In this document: positions 53,998-64,000 of the stretch, in pieces
Numbering within the stretch: position 1 is the first letter of the stretch
Layout: the number at the start of each line of letters is the position of its first letter
Assembly (NCBI RefSeq): GCF_037176765.1
Contig: NC_090025.1
Span: forward strand, 93,981,006 to 94,045,005
DNA: 64,000 bases
Direction of reading: 5' to 3'
DNA from: Anolis sagrei
Taxonomy: Eukaryota > Chordata > Lepidosauria > Squamata > Anolidae
Notes under the pieces: model-generated
Told to the model about the DNA's origin: nothing
Seen by the model: only the letters and a program-made list of their open reading frames with translations
The model's database searches: none
Translations under genes and position numbers: made by a program

Positions 53998-54641
53998 TGT
54001 TGCTAGGTTCTGCACTGCAGCACTTGAAATCTAATGGATGATGATTGATCCCACAGGGCAGCACCCTGATGCAAGTGTGACTGGAGCAACCTGTGGCAGC
54101 TGAGGTGCTGCTGGGCTTGTAATGTGCACCTCCTTCTTCCTTTGGTGCTTACCTGGTATTTTGACCCCTCCTATCAAACTCCCCCCCCCCCCACACACTC
54201 CGGTCCCATACCTGCTGTATTAATTGTGCCTTTAAACAGTGTTTTTAAAATTGTTTTCTAATCTTTTTTTATGACTGCCTCTTTAGGTAACTACATTTTC
54301 CCTTCCCAGGGGATGTGTGCTTCCTTTGTGCTGGTCATGGATCGTAATAAAGTATTCTTCTTGTTGCTGTGTGTGCATATGTTTACATGTGTGCACACAT
54401 AACAACAAAACCACCATAGTTTTTACCCACAGAACAACTCTTCTTCCTCCGGGACATTTGAATGTGCAGTGAATACTGTGGGGAAATATATGTTTTCTCC
54501 TGTAGCAACAAGAAAAAACAGTTGTAATTATTATCCACCTCATCACACAAGGGGTCTTGTGTATGAGGATTGGATACTGGAGGATTTATATCCCAAATCC
54601 GAAAAGTCTTTGCTTCTCTTACCAACATTATTTATGATTTT
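53998..54641. other. unassigned sequence
   Basis: Nothing recognised; a poly-C run at 54181-54192. Confidence 0.4.
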
Positions 54642-54657
54642 AAGAGTTGCAAGCAGC

Positions 54658-55231
54658 ACAATTATGGAAAACAAATAAAATGCCAACTATAGAAAACTGG
54701 TTACTGAAGATCTGGGATATAATGAATATGGATTTACTCACACAAAGACTAACAGACAATAACACAGGGAGACAAAAAACGAATTGGGAAAAATTCATAG
54801 TCTTTATTAGGAATGAGAACCCAGAAATATATCTGCAAAAAATATGAGAAACCTCAAAGACCAACGGCAGAAAGAAATTAGAAGGCAAAACTAGAAAAAT
54901 GGAAGTAAAAGAATGGACAATACAACCGGAGAAAACCTGGAAACCATCTTATCTTCCTTCTATATTTTATTTTCCCCCAGTCCCCCCTTTTTTCTTTTTC
55001 CTTTTCTCTCTCCCCCTTCCTCTTTCTTTTTCTTTTCTTTTCCATATCCCTATTTTCCTATTCCATTTCCTACTGTCCTAATACAAAATGTTCCCACACT
55101 TTCATTGTAATTCTATTTTTTCTCTCTTCTCCTTTTCTTCTTTTTTTTCTTCTCCTATGTTTTTCACACTCCAACTTATTGGAGTTTAATTTTATATGCA
55201 AGGAAAAAATCAATAAAATATATTTTTAAAA
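54658..55231 (+). mobile_element. L1 LINE, 5'-truncated
   Basis: The ORF2 end reads KMPTIENWLLKIWDIMNMDL and NWEKFIVFIRNENPEIYLQK, then a stop. The 3' UTR has a long pyrimidine tract and ends ATCAATAAAATATATTTTTA with an A run. An imperfect 16-17 bp target duplication AAGAGTTGCAAGCAGCA / AAGAGTTGCTAAGCAGA flanks it (54642-54657 and 55232-55248). Confidence 0.9.
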
Positions 55232-55396
55232 AAGAGTTGCTAAGCAGAAAAGCAGACATTCTCATACAATTATACGGAAGACTGCAGGTTTTTAGAAGAT
55301 AAAATATACAACCAAAGTTTGAGTTGATTAACACTTGGGGCCAAATTAAATTGATGAGACGTATGATTTCAATCATACTTATTTGTTACGTTGTCT

Positions 55397-55955
55397 TTAT
55401 TATTTATTTATTTATTTATTTGGAGTGCTTCTACCCCGACCTTCTCAACCCCCTAGGGGGGACTCAGGGCGGCTTACAAATGGCACAATACGATGCCTAA
55501 CAATTCACAAAATACAATGCAATATACAATACACGAATTTACCATATAATGTCAACAGTTATAACTAATTAAAACAATCAAACAGTATACTATCAGCAAT
55601 AAAATCATCTTGTGGTCAATATTCGCCAATTCATAATCCGTAATCCATCTAGCATTGTCATTGTCCTTTCCTACTCTGGTCGTCATTGGTTGTCTTTGTC
55701 CATCTGCCAGCTTACCTGAAGGCCTGGTCCCACATCCAGGTCTTTAGCTTTCTTCTGAAAGCAAGGAGGGATGTTGATGACCTAATCTCTGCATTCCACA
55801 GGCGAGGGGCCACCACCGAGAAGGCCCTGTCCCTCATCCCCACCAGTCTTGCTTGTGATAAAGGTGGGGCCGAGAGCAGGGCCTCCCCAGCAGATCTTAA
55901 ACTCCGAGGTGGGACGTAGAAGGAGATACGTTCGGTACTAGTGTGATATTCCAAA
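55397..55955 (-). mobile_element. L2 LINE 3' end
   Basis: TTTATTTATTTATTTATTTG tail at 55404, CCCTAGGGGGGACTCAGGGC, and a minus-strand frame with PPRSLRSAGEALLSAPPLSQ and [20 protein letters not shown]. Well preserved. Confidence 0.9.
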
Positions 55956-56235
55956 TAAGAGATGAGGAGACATTTTAAAACCTTTTCTTTTGGTTTAGCA
56001 ACTCATTTGCACAAAAGTAACTCACACCTCATCACTATCTGTCATTCATAGGGAATCCCTGCTATACTGTACACCTCTTTTTTGAGACATCGCAAGTTGT
56101 GATGTGGGAAAGCTCTAGTTACAAATATTACATGATATATATGACAAGCAGTAGATATTTCGGCAGAGCTTTCCTTCTATTATACTCTTCACTCTCATTT
56201 ATAGTGTTGTTTGCTGTTCTATTTGAGTTATGTGA
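55956..56235. other. unassigned sequence
   Basis: Nothing recognised. Confidence 0.4.
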
Positions 56236-56365
56236 ATATGAAATGTAGCTCAGTGATATAGTACATGCTTTGCATGCAGAATGTCCAGGGTTCAATCCCT
56301 GGTGGGGCTAGGAAAGATTCCTACATGCAACTTGCAGAGCTACTGCTGGTCCATGAGCAGTAGAT
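56236..56365 (+). mobile_element. tRNA-derived SINE, 5' part
   Basis: TAGCTCAGTGATATAGTACA (A box region), TGCTTTGCATGCAGAATGTC and the B box GGTTCAATCCC (56289-56299), then TGGTGGGGCTAGGAAAGATT. It matches a widespread reptile SINE head that I recall; the 3' half is degraded. It is not a functional tRNA gene. Confidence 0.7.
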
Positions 56366-56935
56366 GCGGACAATTAAATGGGAGTATTTATCTGACTGTG
56401 GGTTTATTATGGATGAAAAGACCTTGGTTGTGTTTAACCATATGCAGGAATGAGTTGATAAGCAACTATCAAAATGGCCCTTCAACCCCTTGTTGAGTTT
56501 TTCTTTCTTTCTATGAATAACTCAGCAAGCATGGGCTTGAGTATAGAAACTGTGTCATGGAATAAGCAGAGGCTGGCGTTGTAATAGTTTGAGCTGGATC
56601 AGACTGAGCTGGACAAGCTTTGTTTGTCATCCAAATTGCCTGCATGACATTCTCCCCTCCATGATACATTGCTAGATCAGACAATTGGAGCAGGAGAGCA
56701 GCGAAGCTGGAAAATAATGATGCAGTAATTGGCAAGTATCTAGATGTTCCAAGAAAGTAAAAGAAGAATTCTCTAGATCTGTAGCTCTAACGTATGGTAC
56801 TCAATGAAATACACATTAACCCCTTCATGTTCAGTTAGCATATCCATTCACTCTTGCAGTTTTGGGGTTCTGACTTTGAAACAGGAGTCCATTTTCCATT
56901 GAAAATGTGTAACCAGGCAGCTAGAGGCAAGTAGT
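56366..56935. other. unassigned, probably intronic
   Basis: Nothing recognised. Confidence 0.4.
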
Positions 56936-57401
56936 GATTGTGGCGCAGCTGGCTGAGTGTCAGCGGCATTAAGACCACTCTGACCAAAAGGTCATGAGTT
57001 CGAAGCCAGCCCAGGTTGGAGTGGGTTTCCAACCAATTGTGTAGCCCGTTGTCGACCTTTGCAACCTGAAAGACAGTTGCATCTATCAAGTAGGAAAATA
57101 AGGTACCACCTTAAAGTGTGGGGAGGCTAAATTAACTGATTTATGAGGCCATAAAGACTTCAGCAAAAGCATGCGGGGAATGCGGAAGTATTTCATTAGT
57201 GTCGCAGATGGACGATGAAAGCGACAGCTCCCCTGGCGGCCAGAAAAAAAGTTCAATAGCCTCTGTCTGTCTGTATATGTTGTATGTCAAAATTGGCATT
57301 GAATGTTTGCCATATATGTGTACACTGTAATCCACCCTGAGTGTCCTGCGGGGTGAGAAGGGTGGAATATAAAAGCGGTAAATAAATAAATAAATAAATA
57401 T
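56936..57401 (+). mobile_element. long tRNA-derived SINE with L2-type tail
   Basis: Head TGTGGCGCAGCTGGCTGAGT (A box) and GAGTTCGAAGCC (B box, 56996-57007). The central body has GCGACAGCTCCCCTGGCGGC. The tail TAATCCACCCTGAGTGTCCT, GGGGTGAGAAGGGTGGAATA and AAATAAATAAATAAATA is the L2 3' end, so the L2 enzyme probably moved it. About 465 bp, apparently full length. Confidence 0.88.
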
Positions 57402-57887
57402 CTGTGCTTTGCGTGAGGTCTAGTTCCCCTTTATACTTTTAGCATGTGGAAGAAACTGACAGTGAAAACAACAATACATGACACATTTTATTTTGTTGTA
57501 AAATTAATCAATAGTTGACTGTGATGGCTCTGCTATTCCGCAGACATAGAGCAAGAACCAACAGGCAGCATCTTTGTTTCCTTTCCTGGGGAAGTTGTGT
57601 CCAAAAACAAAGCACATTTGCCAAAATGATTTCCAGTTCCCCTCAAATAGTTTTGGGAGAAAGCAGTGTGCTTGAGAGAGAGTGAGCTTGTCCACTTTCC
57701 TTTCCTGGTAAACATGCAGTGGCTGTATAAATCTAGTCTGTGTTCTTCTTTTGGAGAAGACCTGCCCAATAACTCCTAAATTTGTCTTTAGCTAATTCAT
57801 CAAAATAGTAAAAGGGCTTTCCCTGGAAATTAGTGAGGAAACGACTGTAGTGTTCATTCTGGCTATCAATAATAAAAAAATAATAAC
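57402..57887. other. unassigned sequence
   Basis: Nothing recognised. Confidence 0.4.
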
Positions 57888-59073
57888 ATAGAATCATAGA
57901 ACCAAAGAGTTGGAAGAGACTTCATGGGCCATCCAGTCCAATCCCTGCCAAGAAGCAGGAATATTGCATTCAAATCATCCCTGAGAGATGGCCATCCAGC
58001 CTCTGTTTAAAAGCTTCCAAAGAAGGAGCCTCCACCACACTCCGGGGCAGAGAGTTCCATTGCTGAACGGCTCCCACAGTCAGGAAGTTCTTCCTCATGT
58101 TTATTTATTTATTTGCTGCATTTGTTAACCGCCGCTCTCAGCCCTAGGGCGACTCGCGGCGGTGTACAACATATAAAAACATATTTTACAATAAACTACA
58201 ACGACAAAAAACAACATATCACTAATACACTATCATCTAATTACACTAAGATAATCCGCTTCGTCTTATCGTAGAATCATAACCAATCTCGTAGTCTATG
58301 TTCCGTTCCAGTTGTCATTTCCAGTTACTGTAGCATTTAGTTAAATGCCTTCTCGAATAGCCATGTCTTCAGGCTCTTCCGGAAGGACATAAGGGAGGGC
58401 GCCTGCCTGATGTCAACAGGGAGGGTGTTCCACAGCCGGGGGGCCACCACCGAGAAGGCCCTCTCTCTCGTCCCCGCCAGACATTCAGATGGAATCTCCT
58501 TTCTTGTAGTTTGAAGCCATTGTTTCGTGTCCTAGTCTCCAGGGAAGCAGAAAAGAAGCTTGCTCCCTCCTCCCTGTGGCTTCCTCTCACATATTTATAC
58601 ATGGCTATCATATCTCCTCTCAGCCTTCTCTTCTTCAGGCTAAACATGCCCAGTTCCTTAAGCCACTCCTCATAGGGCTTTCTCTCCAGACCCTTGATCA
58701 TTTTAGTTGCCCTCCTCTGGACACATTCCAGCTTGTCAATATCTCTCTTGAATTGTGGTGCCCAGAATTGGACACAATATTCCAGGTGTGGTCTAACCAA
58801 AGCAGAATAGAGGGGTAGCATTACTTTCCTAGATCTAGACACTATGCTCCTATTGATGCAGGCCAAAATCCCATTGGCTTTTTTGCCGCCACATCACATT
58901 GTTGGCTCATGTTTAACTTGTTGTCCACGAGGACTCCAAGATCTTTTTCACACGTACTGCTCTCGAGCCAGGCATTGTTCCCCATTCTGTATCTTTGCAT
59001 TTCGTTTTTTCTGCCTAAGTGGAGTATTTTGCATTTGTCCCTGTTGAACTTCATTTTGTTAGTTTTGGCCCAT
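57888..59073 (-). mobile_element. CR1 LINE 3' part, split by an L2
   Basis: Reverse CR1 from the terminus (CATAGAATCATAGAACC, 57889) to about 59073 (TTGTTAGTTTTGGCCCA). The minus frame includes [20 protein letters not shown] and [20 protein letters not shown]. The L2 at 58098-58482 lies almost where another L2 sits in the CR1 of 25218-26777. Confidence 0.92.
58098..58482 (-). mobile_element. L2 LINE 3' end inserted into CR1
   Basis: TTTATTTATTTATTTGCTGC tail, CCCTAGGGCGACTCGCGGCG, and at the far end GGGCCACCACCGAGAAGGCC, the reverse of the L2 codons for AFSVVAP. Confidence 0.88.
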
Positions 59074-59108
59074 TTTATTTATAGACTTATCTCCCCAATG
59101 GGACTCAA
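59074..59108 (-). mobile_element. L2-like terminus stub
   Basis: TTTATTTATAGACTTATCTC then CCCAATGGGACTCAA resembles an L2 3' end, cut off by the Helitron that starts at 59109. Confidence 0.5.
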
Positions 59109-59145
59109 TCTATATATATAAATTTGTTAGGGGCATCCAACGAGG

Positions 59146-59405
59146 AAACAAAACTCAAAAACCCCCCAACGAAACTTAACCAAAATTCCCATGCCCATAA
59201 CACAACCCACAAGGTACAAACATATCTACTCAAAATGAAAAACAACACAACAACACACTCACAAAACAGCAAAAGAACAAAACTCAAAAATCCCCCAACG
59301 AAACTTAACCAAAATTCTCATGCTCATAACACAACCCACAAGGTACAAACATATCTACTCAAAATGAAAAACAACACAACAACACACTCACAAAACGGCA
59401 AAACA
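59146..59405 (+). repeat. tandem duplication, unit about 130 bp
   Basis: AACAAAACTCAAAAACCCCC to CACTCACAAAACAGCAAAAG, repeated from about 59277 with two or three changes. Both are in the Helitron 5' region. Confidence 0.92.
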
Positions 59406-59519
59406 ACTGAGCATGCGCATTGGAGCCCAGCCGCAAGTTCCCTGGTGCGCGCACATGGCCTTCCGGCCAATGTTCCCTCTGCGGAAACCATGCCCACTCC
59501 AAGCCCCGCCGCGCCGCTT

Positions 59520-59925
59520 CCCGAACACACACACACCCTGCCGCACACACACACACAACCCCACACTCCATCACTCCCCCCGCCGCCGCACACACACATG
59601 CAACCCCACTCCCCCCCGCCGCCGCACACACACACGCAACCCCACACTCCATCACTCCCCCCGCTGACGCACGCACACACGCAACCCCACTCCCCCCGTC
59701 GCCGCACACACACACACACACAACCCCACGCTCCATCACTCCCCCCGCCGCCGCATGCACACACGCAACCCCACTCCCCCCGCCGCTGCACACACACACG
59801 CAACCCCACGCTCCATCACTCCCCCCACCGCCGCATACACACACGCAACCCCACGCTCCATCACTCCCCCCACCGCTGCACACACACACGCAACCCCACG
59901 CTCCATCACTCGCCTGCCCCAATCT
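59520..59925 (+). repeat. CA-rich minisatellite, units about 40-65 bp
   Basis: Repeats of CACACACACGCAACCCCAC, CTCCATCACTCCCCC and GCCGCCGCA. At least seven units. It translates to His/Thr/Pro-rich frames that are not genes. Confidence 0.95.
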
Positions 59926-60671
59926 TACCTCCTTTTACTTCACGCCACCTCCAAACCCCACCCCGCCCCTTCCCGCCCTGTCAAAATCTAGGAAAGACAG
60001 GAAGGAAGGAAAGACGGACAAAAGAGAAAGGGAGGTAAAGAAAAAGGGGGAAGGAAGAAAAGTTAGAGAAAGAAGGAAGAAGAAAAGGAAAGAAAAGGAA
60101 AGATGGAAGGAAAGAAAAGAGAGACAGCAGAAGAGAAAGAAAAAGGGGGAAGGAAGGAAAGAGATAGAGAAAGAAGAGGAGAAGGAAAGATGGGAGGGAA
60201 GGAAGGAAGGAAGGAGGGAAAGAAGGAGAGAAAGAGGGAAGATTGGCCACAGCAACACGTGGCGGGTAAAGGTTGTTATTTCTATGATTATTATGATGCT
60301 ATTGTTCCTATGAGACCCTTTTAGGGGGAATGGGAGAGGTGTCAGGTCCCAGAGGCAATGCATTGCATTATTGTTATTGTTATGATGGTGGTGAAATAAA
60401 AGGAAATAAAAAGAGAAAGAAGGAAGCAAACAGGGAGGGAAGAAAGGCAAAGGAAGAAAGGGGGAGGGAATGAAGGAAAGAGAGAAGGATGAAACCAAGT
60501 AGTGAAAGAAGGAAAGAAAGAAAGAGGTAGAGAAGGAAGAAAGGAGAGAAAGGGGGAGGAAAAGGGGGAAGGAATAGGTAGGGACCTCTCTTTCATAATA
60601 GTCCAGATATCTACCTCAACTTTGATAAGTTTTACTATAGGCCACAGCAACGCGTGGCAGGGCACAGCTAG

Positions 60672-61868
60672 TGAAACTATATTGGTGTTGAAAACAAAAT
60701 TAAAAAAAATAGATGTGGATATCAACTTGGCTTTTGCCTGACTGTCTTCCTTAGCTAAAAGGTTTGTATTTCCAGCACCTCTGCAGGTATTCAGCATTCT
60801 CTTGAACTTACATTTTTCCGTAATCATAACTGTTAGACAGAAAGCACAAGATTTAACTGGGGATTTGGGAGAATAATTGGTGAATGTCAGCTACTCCAGG
60901 CAGCTGTATGTTTGGTAAGAAGGCAAGTTGGCAAAGTAATAAAAAAGGATTTTACAGTAAAAAAAATAGTTGACTGTGATGGTCATAGTCCATCTAGGAT
61001 AAAGTGTATTATCAGCTCTTTATTAAAGGTTTAGTGTGACAATTTTTCTCTGTGTGGGAGGGGAGTGCATGTGGGAAAAATGCTTGCCTATTCATGTGCA
61101 ACTTACAGCAAATTTCAAAAATAATAGACGAGGAATTATGGTTTGAAGAATGACTTGGATTCGTATTCTGTTGTTCGTGTGAACAGCTGTCCTTAAAGAT
61201 AACCTTATAGGAAGACACATTTTTCAAAAAGATAATTGACAAGTAGAAATAGAATGATATACAAGATAAAGAAGTGAAATACTTCCGGAACAAGAGATGC
61301 AATGTTTGAATAAAACCACATAATTTGTATGGGGATGTTGCTGAAAATGCTGGCTGTTTTCATGTTTCATCAAAAAACGGTTTGCATTTCCACTCCTGAT
61401 AATACACAAAACCAAAAACAAATCCCAAACCCCAGCATCTGTGCCTTATTTGTTATTAATGAGAAATAGATTTTACTTAATTAGCAATGTCAAGAGGAAA
61501 TGATCCTTTCTGCTAATGGCCATTTCCATTCTAATTATCTCTAAAGGGTAATGAGAGCTCACTTTTTTCTTAATGTGTGTCATTAGTGATGGATCATATT
61601 ACAGCTAGCTAACCTGCTGTACCATTATAGAAAGAGACATTTTTTCTTAGGGAAGTGTGAAAAATATTTCCCATCTCCCCAGATACAACTGGTGGTGCTT
61701 GTAAATAGCTTTTCTTGAGGTTTTAATGATTTGTGTCCTGCTCAGTTCACAACTTAGTTAAACATGTTAGAATAAAGTTGGGCACAGATCCAAGCCCTAC
61801 AGCTTATGTTGTTGAGGTTAAGACTGATGAAGAGAAAGCGGAGAAATGTGATACATAACATTGTGTAC
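60672..61868. other. unassigned, probably intronic
   Basis: About 1.2 kb with no recognised feature. Confidence 0.45.
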
Positions 61869-62700
61869 TTATTTATTTGTCGTGTCAGGGCAACCAGTCA
61901 ATTATATTACATTTCTAACAGAACAAAGCAAACAAACAGACAAAATACAAAATTTGTGAGTTTGGTAGTTGATTAAATGTCCTTTGACCAGTATCTGGCC
62001 ACTTGGAGTGCCTCTGGTGTTGCTGCAAGAAGGTCCTCCATTGTGCATGTGGCAGGGCTCAGGTTGCATTGCAGCAGGTGGTCAGTGGTTTGCTCCTCTC
62101 CACATTCGCATGTCGAGGATTCCACTTTGTAGCCCTATTTCTGAAGGCTGGCTCTGCATCTTGTGGTGCCAGAGCACAGTCTGTTCAGCGCTTTCCAAGT
62201 CGCCCAGTCCTCTGTGTGCCCAGGGCGGAGTCTCTCATTTGGTATCAGCCATTGGTTGAGGTTTTGGGTTTGAGCCTGCCACTTTTGGACTCTCGCTTGC
62301 TGAGGTGTTCCAGTGAGTGTCTCTGTAGATCTTAGAAAACTATGTCTAGATTTAAGAAGTCATTGACGTGCTGGCTGATACCCAAATGGGATGAGCTGGA
62401 GATGTCTCTGCCTTGGCCCTTTCACTATTGGCTGTCACTTCCCGGCAGATGTCAGGTGGTGCAATTCCGGCTAAGCAGTTCAATTTCTCTAGTGTTGTAG
62501 GGCGCAGATACCCCGTGATAATGCAGCATGTCTCATTAAGAGCCACATCCACTGTTTTAGCGTGGTGAGATATGTTCCACACTGGACATGCATACTCAGC
62601 AGCAGAGTAGCACAGCGCAAGGGCAGATGTCTTCACTGTATCTGGTTGTGATCCCCAGGTTGTGCCAGTCAGCTTTCGTATGATATTGTTTGTATGACAT
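61869..62700 (-). mobile_element. non-LTR retrotransposon 3' part (Vingi/I-like)
   Basis: The minus frame 62700-62352 reads KLTGTTWGSQPDTVKTSALA, LCYSAAEYACPVWNISHHAK, DVALNETCCIITGYLRPTTL and EKLNCLAGIAPPDICREVTA. Further on, GYKVESSTCECGEEQTTDH and HLLQCNLSPATC form a C-terminal Cys/His segment, ending near 61975. The 3' terminus is CTGACACGACAAATAAATAA. A 10180-10350 fragment is from the same family. The family name is tentative. Confidence 0.82.
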
Positions 62701-62994
62701 TGTGTACTGATATATGGAGACTCCAAATGGCCAATTGAAGTTGTTGGGATTGTAGTACAGCCCCCATTTCTACAGGGGTTGGGTTCCAAGACACACAATG
62801 GATAAATGGATAATAGTGAACCCTACATCTTGACTCTATTTGGGCCAGAAGTATACCGCAGAATAACAATGGGAAACTTAGGCCCATAAACACTATTTCT
62901 TTAAAGTTCATGAGAAGTCTGATATTAGATAACAGTAGAGAATCTGGCATGTACTTTCATCACATATCCACTATCAGTTATGTCAAACTTTATA
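62701..62994. other. unassigned sequence
   Basis: Nothing recognised. Confidence 0.4.
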
Positions 62995-63085
62995 TTTATT
63001 TATTTATTTGTTTGTTTGTTTGTTTATTTATTTATTTGTTGTATTTGTGTACTGCCTTTCTCAGCCCATAGTCGACTCAATAAAA
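62995..63085 (-). mobile_element. L2/SINE-type 3' tail
   Basis: TTTATTTATTTATTTGTTTG repeats, then GTACTGCCTTTCTCAGCCCA, reverse of an AAATAAAT-tailed end. Confidence 0.6.
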
Positions 63086-63183
63086 TCTGGCAAAACCTTT
63101 CTGTGGTGGACGTTGAGCAACAAGTACTATGCAAGGACATATCTTTCATATGTCCCATTTTGTCATCACAGTCCCAAATAATG

Positions 63184-63468
63184 CCCCCCCCCCCCGAAAT
63201 TCTCATGGTGGTTCACAAAAAGGCCTTACTGGTGCATTATTTAAATTGTTATGTTTATTCATATCATGATCTGATCACCATACTCAATATATCCCATATG
63301 CATGGTGGTATTGGGGTAATGATACAAAAAGTTTGCTAGGGTAGACCCTCTTTCACTCAGACTCAGCCCCCCCCAAAACTCAGCCCCCCCCCCCCAAACC
63401 TCCCCCCCTGAAAAAAACTCACCCCCCCCCCCCCCCCCCCGAATTAAAATCCTGGCTATGGGCCTGTT
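63184..63468. mobile_element. non-autonomous hAT element, left end eroded
   Basis: The core TTATTCATATCATGATCTGA and the end CCTGGCTATGGGCCTG match 22087-22379. It is bounded by long C runs (63184-63195, 63423-63440). No target duplication could be read. Confidence 0.75.
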
Positions 63469-64000
63469 CAGCCTGGTTTTTTTTTTCTGCTGCTTTCACA
63501 ATGTCCCATTTTCTCTCCACTTCTACCAGTTGCCCAATTGTTCTCAATTACTCAAACAATGTTCCAAGTGCAAAATTATCCTGCAGTTAGTTATTAACTC
63601 AGCAAGAAAAAAGGGAGAGGAGGCGGCAAAATCTTGGCCTTCCCAGTACTCTGAGGAAAAAGTAAACTGCAGCTTGAACATTAAACAAGAGACAATAAAA
63701 CATTTTCAAAGTCTCTTTCACCCTCCCTCGTATTCAAATCTAGTCCTGTATTTTATGAAGCAAGTATGGAATTAAATGTGCATGTGAGACAGTTTAAAGA
63801 ACATTGTGGCAAGTGGGAAAAGCCAAAAAGCAATTAGCCATCTGTTAGACAATCAAGAGAGAAAGACTGCTGCAATCTAATGAGAAATGCTGTGTGTTGG
63901 GTTTGGCTGGTATAAATCTTCACATTTTTCATTTCTGTAAGTAGTTATTCCTGGCGTAGGCTGGTGTTGCCAATGCAGTTTAGCCATTTAGCCTGCATAT
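63469..64000. other. unassigned, probably intronic
   Basis: Nothing recognised up to the window edge. Confidence 0.4.

Larger units (their letters stand above)
59109..60671 (+). mobile_element. non-autonomous Helitron with both ends
   Basis: 5' end TCTATATATATAAATTTGTT starts after A (59108). The 3' end has the hairpin GCCACAGCAACGCGTGGC (60641-60658), ten bases, then CTAG (60668-60671) before T, so it sits between A and T as Helitrons do. The interior has a 130-bp tandem pair, a CA/CCCC minisatellite and purine-rich tracts; no Rep/helicase gene. A second 3'-end-like hairpin (GGCCACAGCAACACGTGGC) at about 60244 lacks CTAG and may be an older terminus. The long overlapping frames here are low-complexity artefacts. 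Confidence 0.9.

Noticed and set aside
56236-57010. tRNA genes
   Set aside because: A and B boxes are present at both sites, but no cloverleaf closes and SINE bodies follow.
59124-60313. Open frames of about 300 residues (His/Thr/Pro-rich)
   Set aside because: They follow the minisatellite and tandem units of a Helitron and change frame freely, so they are composition artefacts.
59935-60827. Minus-strand Ser/Phe/Leu/Pro frames
   Set aside because: Reverse reading of the purine tracts; no support as genes.

Overview
This window looks like squamate reptile nuclear DNA, most probably from an anole-type iguanian lizard. The basis is the mix of repeats: CR1 and L2 LINEs, L1 and BovB fragments, tRNA-derived SINEs including one with an ACCTTT tail, Helitrons ending in CTAG behind a GC hairpin, several hAT and Harbinger-like short DNA elements, a mariner, and Penelope-like element (PLE) pieces. 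I see no bacterial or viral gene layout. Genes are spliced and sparse, and most of the window is transposon fossil layered in AT-rich intergenic or intronic sequence.

Layout. 0-6 kb: a SINE, a non-autonomous Helitron split by a mariner that looks whole (1569-2913, transposase 1687-2742 on the minus strand), a second Helitron in opposite orientation (4148-5177), a SPIN-like hAT fragment and an L2 3' end. 6.7-8.0 kb: an intronless, broken copy of the VHL tumour-suppressor mRNA on the minus strand, split by a hAT element that itself carries a small PLE palindrome. 8.7-14.4 kb: Helitron-type tandem repeat, old LINE pieces, an unclassified acidic-ORF repeat and a SINE. 15.4-20.1 kb: a full-length CR1 LINE with both ORFs open, the best-preserved coding unit here. 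21-24.4 kb: L1, hAT, L2, an R4-like LINE and a PLE remnant. 24.5-25.1 kb: a CpG-rich promoter and a signal-peptide first exon (24948-25076, plus strand), the only candidate host gene; I could not name it, and no later exon of it is recognised. 25.2-64 kb: probably mostly its first intron, holding nested CR1, L2, L1, SINE, hAT and Harbinger-like insertions, a perfect 161-bp hairpin at 32.3 kb, and a Helitron with a CA/CCCC minisatellite at 59.1-60.7 kb.

The most interesting recurrent signal is a 35-nt motif with the layout of a minimal hammerhead ribozyme (CTGANGA, six-base-pair stem, GAAAC, GTC). It occurs eight times on both strands, always inside short PLE-type units, four of which have visible target-site duplications. 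The nested insertions also give a good relative chronology: many carry clean target duplications, read directly from the sequence. No database search was possible; family names rest on motif recognition.
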